This document shows, piece after piece, positions 58,499-64,000 of a stretch of 64,000 nt of DNA; position 1 is the stretch's first letter; each line of letters opens with the position of its first letter. The stretch spans positions 1 through 64,000 of the forward strand of contig JBGSHM010000001.1 of the NCBI GenBank assembly GCA_041752235.1, in the 5' to 3' direction. The notes beneath the pieces are model-generated. The model did not search any database. It was not told the origin of the DNA and saw only the letters and a list, made by a program, of their open reading frames with translations. The position numbers and the translations under genes were made by a program. Origin of the DNA: SpSt-398 sp041752235 (GTDB lineage: Bacteria; Bacteroidota; Bacteroidia; Chitinophagales; Chitinophagaceae).

Positions 58499-60343
58499 AT
58501 GTGTGGTATAGCAGGCATACTCTCCCCTTCCTCACCTGTCTCCCACGACCGGCTAAAAAAAATGACCCTTGCCCTCGCTCATCGCGGGCCCAACGGCGAA
58601 GGACATTGGATAAATGACAAAGGCAATATCGGCCTCGGCCACCGCCGCCTCTCCATCCTCGATCTCTCCGAAGCCGGACAACAACCCATGCACTGCCTCG
58701 GGCGATACCATATCACCCACAACGGTGAGATATATAATTATATAGAGTTAAGGGATGAACTAAAGAAAAAAGGCTATGCCTTTCACACCGGCACCGATAC
58801 CGAAGTGATCGCTGCGGCCTATGACCACTATGGTGAAGATTGCCTTGATCATTTCAACGGCATGTTTGCCTTTGCTATCTGGGATGAAAAAGAACAGACC
58901 TTGTTTGCCGCCCGCGACCGTTTTGGTGAAAAGCCCTTTTTCTTTATTCATACCGCCGATGAATTCCTCTTTGCCAGTGAGATCAAGGCCATTTGGGCGG
59001 CGGGGTTAGAGAAAAAGATCAACCGGCGGCTATTATTCAATTATCTCACTATCGGTTATGTGGACAATCCCACCAAACCCGAAGAAACATTTTTTGAGAC
59101 GGTCCGCAAATTACCGGCGGGACATTATTTAAGTTATATACCTGCAACCGATCAACTCCATATTGAACGATATTGGCAATTGGAGATTCAGGATCCTTTG
59201 GCTAAGATCTCACCTAATGAAGCCGGCGAACAGTTTATCGATCTTTTAAATACATCGGTCCGACTTCGGTTGCGGAGTGATGTAGCCGTTGGTACCAGCC
59301 TGAGTGGTGGATTGGATAGCTCTTCCATCATTGCCCTGCTGGCTGCGCAAACCCATTCGCCCAATCATTTTCAATCCTTTTCAGCGGTTTTCCCGGGTTT
59401 TGAGAAGAATGAAGAGCCCTTTATTGATGAGGTTTGTGCGCATTTTGACTGGCCCAATATCAAATCCACCTTTGGAGAGGATTCGATCGCGGCATTAATA
59501 GAAAAAGTATCCCGGCATTTGGATGAACCCTTTGGCAGTGCCAGCAATCTGGCTCAATATGTTGTCTATGCCTCGGCGCGGCAAAACGGGGTATCTGTTT
59601 TGTTGGATGGTCAGGGAGCTGATGAAGTGCTGGCAGGTTACAACAAATACTATAAATGGTATTGGCAGGAATTATTTCGTCACCGCAAACTGATGATCAG
59701 TGGTGAACTAAAAGCGGCCCGGGCCCTGGGCAATACCGAACCCTTTCGGTTCAATAATATCATTGCGGCCCTTTTCCCCGATCTGGCCTCTGTGGTATTG
59801 GAGCAACAATATTTATTAAAAGCCGTAAAAAATCCGGCGCTTAATCCAAATTTTACCCGCGCGCAAAGCCGGGATGCCTACCTGGGCAAACCTGCTATTT
59901 CCACACTCAACGAAGCCTTATATTATAATACCACCATCCATGGACTGGAGGAACTACTCCGCTATGCCGACAGAAATAGTATGGCCCATGGGGTAGAAGT
60001 GCGCTTGCCCTATCTCGACCACCACCTGGTGGAGTTTCTCTTTACCCTCCCCGGTAACCTGAAGATCCGGAATGGCTATACCAAATGGCTGCTCCGCGAT
60101 GCCATGAAGGATCGTCTTCCTTCTTCCATTACCTGGCGCACTGATAAAGTGGGATTTGAACCCCCGCAGAAAAAATGGATGGGGTTGCCGGCTGTTCAGT
60201 CCCTTATTCAACAATCCAAACAAAAGTTGGTAAAAGAAGAGATACTGAATGACTCCGTACTAAAAGAAAAACCTCAACCACATAGTGCGTATGCGGCTGA
60301 GGCGTATGATTGGAGGTACTTGGCGGCTGGTTTTCTGTATTGA
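58499..60343 (+). CDS. asnB: Asparagine synthase (glutamine-hydrolysing)
   Basis: A 614-residue AsnB-type amidotransferase. The N-terminal glutaminase has nucleophile Cys2 (MCGIAGIL), HRGPNGEGHW and HNGEIYNYIELRDEL. The synthetase domain has the ATP-pyrophosphatase motif SLSGGLDSSSI (about 266-276) and LDGQGADEVLAGYNKYY. Length fits the single-chain form that makes Asn, though related enzymes amidate other substrates in surface polymers. Isolated gene between repeats. Confidence 0.93.
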   Translation: MCGIAGILSPSSPVSHDRLKKMTLALAHRGPNGEGHWINDKGNIGLGHRRLSILDLSEAGQQPMHCLGRYHITHNGEIYNYIELRDELKKKGYAFHTGTDTEVIAAAYDHYGEDCLDHFNGMFAFAIWDEKEQTLFAARDRFGEKPFFFIHTADEFLFASEIKAIWAAGLEKKINRRLLFNYLTIGYVDNPTKPEETFFETVRKLPAGHYLSYIPATDQLHIERYWQLEIQDPLAKISPNEAGEQFIDLLNTSVRLRLRSDVAVGTSLSGGLDSSSIIALLAAQTHSPNHFQSFSAVFPGFEKNEEPFIDEVCAHFDWPNIKSTFGEDSIAALIEKVSRHLDEPFGSASNLAQYVVYASARQNGVSVLLDGQGADEVLAGYNKYYKWYWQELFRHRKLMISGELKAARALGNTEPFRFNNIIAALFPDLASVVLEQQYLLKAVKNPALNPNFTRAQSRDAYLGKPAISTLNEALYYNTTIHGLEELLRYADRNSMAHGVEVRLPYLDHHLVEFLFTLPGNLKIRNGYTKWLLRDAMKDRLPSSITWRTDKVGFEPPQKKWMGLPAVQSLIQQSKQKLVKEEILNDSVLKEKPQPHSAYAAEAYDWRYLAAGFLY

Positions 60344-60362
60344 TAGACCACAGAGATCTATC

Positions 60363-60417
60363 TTACCGCTAAGACGCAAGGGCGCTAAGTCTTCGCGCCC
60401 TCGCGTCTTGGCGGTAA
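60363..60417. repeat. Compact CGC-family inverted repeat (convergent gap)
   Basis: 23-bp arms 60363-60385 and 60395-60417 match at 21 of 23 around a 9-nt loop. This is the minimal, cleanest member of the family, between asnB and the convergent PepSY-like gene. Confidence 0.9.
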
Positions 60418-60423
60418 AAACAA

Positions 60424-60861
60424 CTACGCTTTTTTGAATTTCTTCTCCACCCGCATAGACCCATTACTATCCGACACCACCACCATCCAATTCTCCTTAT
60501 CCTCCAATGTAATATGGTACTGGGTGCCCTCCTCATTACTTGTCTCGGTCACTCCGAACACCCACTTATCCGTATACTTCCTATTTAGTTTCCCCAGTAT
60601 CATCGCCGGCAGGTGCTTTCCTTTATAATAACGAATCGTGGAGAGGATATTCGCGTCCTCATCGTAGGTGATCCGTGTATCGATCTCGTTTCGTACAAAA
60701 CGGACCGTAAATTGATCCCCATCCTGGAACCACTCCTCATTCTTTACATCGGCAAAGGTCTCTTTAAAGGTTTTCAATACTTTCTCATTCACTGCTGTGT
60801 CGGAGGCAAAGGCAACCGAGAGGACCAGCGAGCAGGCAACCGCAACAAGTAACTTTTTCAT
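60424..60861 (-). CDS. Exported PepSY-like protein (paralogue 2)
   Basis: A 145-residue secreted protein with a signal peptide (LLVAVACSLVLSVAFA) and the same beta-rich domain as the gene at 55641: VNEKVLKTFKETFADVKNEEWFQDGDQFTVRFV ... TETSNEEGTQYHITLEDKENWMVV. About 5 kb separates the paralogues, both on the minus strand. The tail is basic (EKKFKKA). Shared upstream 14-mer suggests co-regulation. Confidence 0.78.
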   Translation of the reverse strand: MKKLLVAVACSLVLSVAFASDTAVNEKVLKTFKETFADVKNEEWFQDGDQFTVRFVRNEIDTRITYDEDANILSTIRYYKGKHLPAMILGKLNRKYTDKWVFGVTETSNEEGTQYHITLEDKENWMVVVSDSNGSMRVEKKFKKA

Positions 60862-60982
60862 GGTTTATCGTTTAGCGTGAAAAATAAATTTCAAGCAAGA
60901 TAGATACGCGCTATAGTCAATAAAAGAGAAATACAGATGACTGGCAATTTAAAATATTGCGTTTCAACATGAAATAAATCTT

Positions 60983-60996
60983 AATAGTGACCAAAG
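60983..60996. promoter_or_regulatory. Candidate operator upstream of PepSY-like paralogue 2
   Basis: AATAGTGACCAAAG, 122 bases before the start; identical to 56179-56192, which lies 95 bases before the other paralogue. The rest of the gap 60862-61111 holds no gene or repeat. Confidence 0.55.
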
Positions 60997-61111
60997 ACCT
61001 CATTTTTGATGTTGAAAGGAATAATATGATGTGTGAAACATGAGTTTTTGATTTCACAGGCGAGCGTTAAGTTGGTGTTAAAGAGTTTTAGTTAGGGATG
61101 AGTGGTGAGGG

Positions 61112-61232
61112 ATTCACCGCAGAGAACAAGAGAACGCGGAGGTACGCAGAGATTTTACCGCCAAGTCGCTAAGGCGCCAGGGAACGCAATAATTCTTGGC
61201 GAATTCTGGCGGCTTTGTGTCTTTGCGGTAAA
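61112..61232. repeat. Two joined repeats (CGCAGAG arm and CGC-family dyad)
   Basis: 61112-61152 is ATTCACCGCAGAGAACAAG and AACGCGGAGGTACGCAGAG; 61153-61232 is a CGC-family dyad (TTTACCGCCAAGTCGC ... TTTGTGTCTTTGCGGTAAA). The TTG in the right arm (61223-61225) lies 21 bp before the -7 motif of the next gene. Confidence 0.8.
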
Positions 61233-61254
61233 GGAGATAAATCGCATAAATTTG
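61223..61254 (+). promoter_or_regulatory. Promoter of cystathionine gamma-synthase using a repeat arm
   Basis: TTG at 61223-61225 within the repeat right arm, 21-bp spacer, TAAATTTG at 61247-61254; ATG 5 bases later. Both elements match the Bacteroidota consensus. Confidence 0.6.
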
Positions 61255-61258
61255 CCAA

Positions 61259-62398
61259 ATGAAAAAGAACACCCGCTTCATCCACGCCGGCATGGAACCC
61301 GATCCCTCCACCGGTGCCATCATGACCCCGATCTACCAAACCTCCACCTACGTTCAGGAAGCCCCGGCCACACATAAGGGCTACGAGTATGCCCGCAGTC
61401 AGAACCCCACCCGCACAGCCCTGGAGAAAGCGCTGGCCGAAATAGAGAACGGCAAATTCGGTTTGGCCTTTAGCAGTGGCGTAGCCGCCACCGACGCGGT
61501 CATCAAACTCCTGGAACCCGGCGATGAAGTGGTTTGCGGAAATGATATGTATGGAGGAACCTACCGGCTCTTTACCAAGGTATTTGAAAAATTCAGGATC
61601 AAATTTGTTTATACCGATACTACAGACAGTAATAATGTAGCAGCAGCCATCACCCCAAAAACAAAACTCATCTGGTTGGAAACACCAACCAACCCACTGA
61701 TGAATGTGTCAGATATCGCTGCGATTGCCTCGATCGCTAAAAAGGCCGGAGCCTTACTTTGCGTGGATAATACATTTGCTTCGCCTTGTTTACAAAACCC
61801 GCTCGACCTGGGCGCCGATATCGTCATGCATTCCGCGACCAAGTACCTCAGCGGCCATAGCGATGTGATTCAGGGTGCCCTGGTGATGAATGACCCCGCG
61901 CTTCGTGAAAAATTATACTTTATTCAAAAAAGCTGTGGTGCCGTCCCCGGTCCCATGGATTGTTTCCTCGTATTACGTGGCATCAAGACCCTGGGCGTAC
62001 GCATGAAAGCCCATTGTGAGAACGGGCGTGCCATCGCGCATTTTCTTCGCCAGCACCCGGCTGTGGCAAAAGTATATTGGCCCGGTTTCGAAGACCATCC
62101 CCAACATGCCATTGCCAAAAAACAAATGAGTGATTTTGGTGGTATGATCTCCTTTGAACTCAAAAATCAAAGCGTGGAAGAAGCCAAACGGGTACTTTCC
62201 TCTACCCATCTTTTCTCCCTGGCAGAAAGCCTGGGTGGGGTTGAATCGCTGATCAACCATCCGGCTTCTATGACACATGCCTCCATTCCCAGAGAGGAAA
62301 GGATAAAGAATGGCTTGAGTGATGGATTGATCCGGTTGAGTGTGGGGATTGAAGATGCGGAGGATTTGATTGAAGATCTGCGTGCAGCAATTGGGTAG
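61259..62398 (+). CDS. Cystathionine gamma-synthase-type PLP enzyme
   Basis: A 379-residue Cys/Met-metabolism PLP enzyme. The Schiff-base Lys is in MHSATKYLSGHSDVIQGA, and the phosphate/ring contacts include SSGVAATDAV, DNTFASPCLQNPL and SLGGVESLINHPASMTHAS. The family includes cystathionine gamma-synthase, beta/gamma-lyase and O-acetylhomoserine sulfhydrylase. The YEYARSQNPTR start and overall pattern favour cystathionine gamma-synthase/gamma-lyase, but the reaction is not certain. The promoter uses part of a repeat. Confidence 0.88.
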   Translation: MKKNTRFIHAGMEPDPSTGAIMTPIYQTSTYVQEAPATHKGYEYARSQNPTRTALEKALAEIENGKFGLAFSSGVAATDAVIKLLEPGDEVVCGNDMYGGTYRLFTKVFEKFRIKFVYTDTTDSNNVAAAITPKTKLIWLETPTNPLMNVSDIAAIASIAKKAGALLCVDNTFASPCLQNPLDLGADIVMHSATKYLSGHSDVIQGALVMNDPALREKLYFIQKSCGAVPGPMDCFLVLRGIKTLGVRMKAHCENGRAIAHFLRQHPAVAKVYWPGFEDHPQHAIAKKQMSDFGGMISFELKNQSVEEAKRVLSSTHLFSLAESLGGVESLINHPASMTHASIPREERIKNGLSDGLIRLSVGIEDAEDLIEDLRAAIG

Positions 62399-62400
62399 CC

Positions 62401-62574
62401 ATTCACCGCAGAGAACATGAGAACGCGGAGTTACGCAGAGAAATTATTGATTATTAATTATTGATTATTTCGTAAACTGCCCCAAATCTCAGTTTGTAGT
62501 TAGTATTTAATAATCACTCTGCGTAACTCCGCGTTCTCTGCTCTCTGCGGTGAATCATGTTCTCTGCGGTAAAA
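62401..62574. repeat. CGCAGAG-family inverted repeat with AT heptamer core
   Basis: Outer arms 62401-62440 and 62517-62555 match over most of ~40 bp (ATTCACCGCAGAGA ... ACGCGGAGTTACGCAGAG). The interior holds an AT-rich ATTATTG/ATTATTA array, so one family is nested in another. A partial third arm TTCTCTGCGGTAAAA ends the element. Confidence 0.9.
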
Positions 62575-62582
62575 TCATAACG

Positions 62583-63347
62583 ATGACACCAAAGACATTC
62601 CTCGACAAACAATACCTCCACTTCAACCAACCCTCCTTTATCCCCTCCGACCCGATAAGCGTACCCCACCAATTCTCTAAAAAACAGGATATCGAGATCG
62701 CCGGGCTCTTTGCCGCCGTCTTTGCCTGGGGCAACCGCACCACGATCATTGCCAAGGCCAATGAATTAATGGAAAAAATGGGCAACCAACCCCATGCATT
62801 CATCTTACATCATGCTGAAAATGACCTGCGGTCCCTGCTTCATTTCAAACACCGCACCTTCAATGCCACTGACCTGCTCTACTTTGTTGCATTTCTTCAT
62901 CATCATTATACCCATCATTCCTCTCTCGAAGAGGCCTTTCAACCCGCCCTGCTAAAGAACGAACCCACGATCGAGAAAGGACTGGATGCATTTTATCAGA
63001 ACTTCTTTTCCCTGGAAGACGCCCCTGCCCGTACACGTAAACATATCGCAGCTCCGTCAAAAGGTTCTACCTGTAAACGATTGAACATGTACCTGCGTTG
63101 GATGGTGAGAAAAGATAAGATGGGAGTCGATTTTGGGTTATGGAAAAAGATCAGTCCGGCCCAACTCATTTGCCCCATCGATCTGCATGTAGCGCGTGTA
63201 GCACGGCAAATGGGATTATTACAAAGAAAACAAACCGACTGGCTGGCAGCCCTGGAATTAACGGAGAGGTTGAGAAGCTTTGATAAAAATGATCCGGTGA
63301 AGTATGATTTCGCGTTGTTTGGGTTGGGGGTGTTAGGGGATAGGTAA
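62583..63347 (+). CDS. TIGR02757 family protein
   Basis: About 254 residues of the TIGR02757/DUF2400 family, common in Bacteroidota and of unknown function. Recognisable stretches are HQFSKKQDIEIAGLFAAVFAWGNRTTIIAKANELM, KGSTCKRLNMYLRWMVRKDKMGVDFGLWKKISPAQLICPIDLHVARVARQMGL and FDKNDPVKYDFALFGLGV. The pattern suggests a helix-hairpin-helix DNA glycosylase-like fold, which is inference. The ATG at 62583 is preferred because the frame upstream lies in the repeat. No promoter motif was found. Confidence 0.88.
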   Translation: MTPKTFLDKQYLHFNQPSFIPSDPISVPHQFSKKQDIEIAGLFAAVFAWGNRTTIIAKANELMEKMGNQPHAFILHHAENDLRSLLHFKHRTFNATDLLYFVAFLHHHYTHHSSLEEAFQPALLKNEPTIEKGLDAFYQNFFSLEDAPARTRKHIAAPSKGSTCKRLNMYLRWMVRKDKMGVDFGLWKKISPAQLICPIDLHVARVARQMGLLQRKQTDWLAALELTERLRSFDKNDPVKYDFALFGLGVLGDR

Positions 63348-63351
63348 TGGT

Positions 63352-63430
63352 GTTTAACCGCAAGGGCGCTAAGGCGCGAGGGGACGTCAGGTCTTTGCGC
63401 TCCATGGCGCCATCGCGCCTTCGCGGTAAA
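63352..63430. repeat. CGC-family inverted repeat (convergent gap)
   Basis: Begins 4 bases after the TIGR02757 stop: TTTAACCGCAAGGGCGCTAA to GCGCCATCGCGCC and TTCGCGGTAAA. About 26 of 34 arm positions pair. Confidence 0.8.
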
Positions 63431-63431
63431 T

Positions 63432-63471
63432 AATCCGTGTAATCCGTGAAATCTGTGTAATCAAGGTATCT
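63432..63471. repeat. Single-arm 9-bp tandem repeat
   Basis: Units CCGTGTAAT, CCGTGAAAT, CTGTGTAAT in a row, ending inside the fatty-acid hydroxylase gene 3' end; facing arm absent. Same unit type as 18143-18180. Confidence 0.6.
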
Positions 63472-64000
63472 TCTTCTCAAACATCAACTCCTTCACCTTC
63501 TCCTTATCCTCCTTCTCCTGTTTCAGATTGAACATGGTTCCAAACACATGATCCCAAATAGTAGAGCTCACCCCAAAACCCTGGTGTTCATTTTTATAAT
63601 GATGCAGGTGGTGATTCCTCCACAATGGTTTCATCCACTTAAATGGCGGGTTCCACGCATGGATGGCATAGTGCATAGTGCCATACATCAGGTATCCGAA
63701 AAGAAAACCGGGAAAGAACATAAAAGTCCAGGAACCCATGATCAGGTACATGATACTAAATATTGTGGTAGAAATGATGATACTGGGAACCGGGGGCATG
63801 AACAAACGCTGCCGGTCACGGGGATAGTGATGGTGATTGCCATGCAAGGTATAAACAAACTTGGTAGCTCCAGGTGTCTTTGGTATCCAATGAAAAATAA
63901 ACCGGTGAGCGAGATACTCAAAAAAGGACCAAAAGAGCACACCACCAAAAAACGTTAGCAGGATGGTGATGGTTGAATATCCATAGCGGGTGGCCGCGAG
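63461..64000 (-). CDS. Sterol desaturase/fatty acid hydroxylase family protein (partial)
   Basis: At least 180 codons of a membrane di-iron hydroxylase; the gene's 5' end lies beyond the right edge, since the frame stays open to base 64000 (LAATRYGYSTITILLTFFGG precedes the first GTG in view). The histidine clusters of the family are present: HRFIFHW, HGNHHHYPRD and HHLHHYKNEHQG. A GTG at 63940 could be mistaken for the start. It hydroxylates or desaturates lipid chains; in this phylum 2-hydroxylation of sphingolipid or ornithine-lipid acyl chains is plausible, which is inference. Confidence 0.88.
   Translation of the reverse strand, partial: LAATRYGYSTITILLTFFGGVLFWSFFEYLAHRFIFHWIPKTPGATKFVYTLHGNHHHYPRDRQRLFMPPVPSIIISTTIFSIMYLIMGSWTFMFFPGFLFGYLMYGTMHYAIHAWNPPFKWMKPLWRNHHLHHYKNEHQGFGVSSTIWDHVFGTMFNLKQEKEDKEKVKELMFEKKIP

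Noticed and set aside
45490..63430. CGC-family hairpins considered as ordinary rho-independent terminators
   Set aside because: They lack T-tracts, and several genes next to them have separate, proper terminators (38063-38097, 55274-55302, 55577-55608).

Overview
The window looks like a chromosomal segment from a Bacteroidota bacterium, most likely of the Chitinophagaceae type. Support comes from gliding/type IX secretion genes (gldH, gldC and a secreted protein with a C-terminal T9SS sorting domain), families largely restricted to the phylum (DUF4290, DUF6089, TIGR02757, DUF2911), at least 16 copies of the Bacteroidota -7 promoter motif TAnnTTTG placed just before genes, and very little Shine-Dalgarno signal. 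No rRNA, tRNA, insertion sequence, prophage or CRISPR array was seen.

Layout: 0.2-6.7 kb holds an oxidoreductase, a metal-site-degenerate arginase-like protein, pheS, a 3-hydroxyacyl-CoA dehydrogenase and an epimerase. 6.7-14.1 kb holds an LpxD-like acyltransferase, a candidate small RNA, YicC, a gldH/histidine kinase/response regulator operon, an SDR, an FkbM methyltransferase and a HAD phosphatase. 13.5-15.9 kb is a phospholipid cluster (CPBP protease, cdsA, psd). 15.9-22.6 kb holds dus, Gpx, ALDH, tadA, DUF1080, SOD and the yidD/rnpA/rpmH cluster. 22.8-32.6 kb is the envelope-biogenesis block murI, two OmpH/Skp chaperones, bamA, uppS, DUF6089, nadK and a small Omp85. 32.7-36.6 kb holds a CBS protein, a frameshifted alpha/beta hydrolase, CvpA, YqeY, gldC and a glycosyltransferase-like protein. 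36.8-45.5 kb holds the T9SS cargo, DUF4290, murA, two paralogous secreted proteins, gmk, a CNNM/CorC protein, tatC and rpiB. 52.2-64 kb holds an M28 peptidase, a deoxyhypusine-synthase-like protein, two PepSY-like paralogues, AcpH, two DUF2911 proteins, asnB, cystathionine gamma-synthase, TIGR02757 and a fatty-acid hydroxylase cut by the window edge.

From about 45.6 to 52 kb lies a conspicuously AT-rich accessory island, all genes on the minus strand: a restriction-modification pair, a large STAND ATPase (HEPN RNase-like motif RNRVMH, NB-ARC, TPR, cold-shock-like C-terminus) and a small secreted protein. The modules are separated by dyad sequences with TAAC/GTTA ends that resemble integron attC sites, with no integrase in view. 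This is the best candidate for a defence system.

A second unusual layer is non-coding. About half of the gene-to-gene gaps longer than 30 bp carry an imperfect to perfect inverted repeat whose arms are themselves degenerate short tandem repeats (period 7-10 bp). Several unrelated sequence families share this architecture, they nest into one another, and some contribute stop codons, 5' leaders or promoter elements to neighbouring genes.
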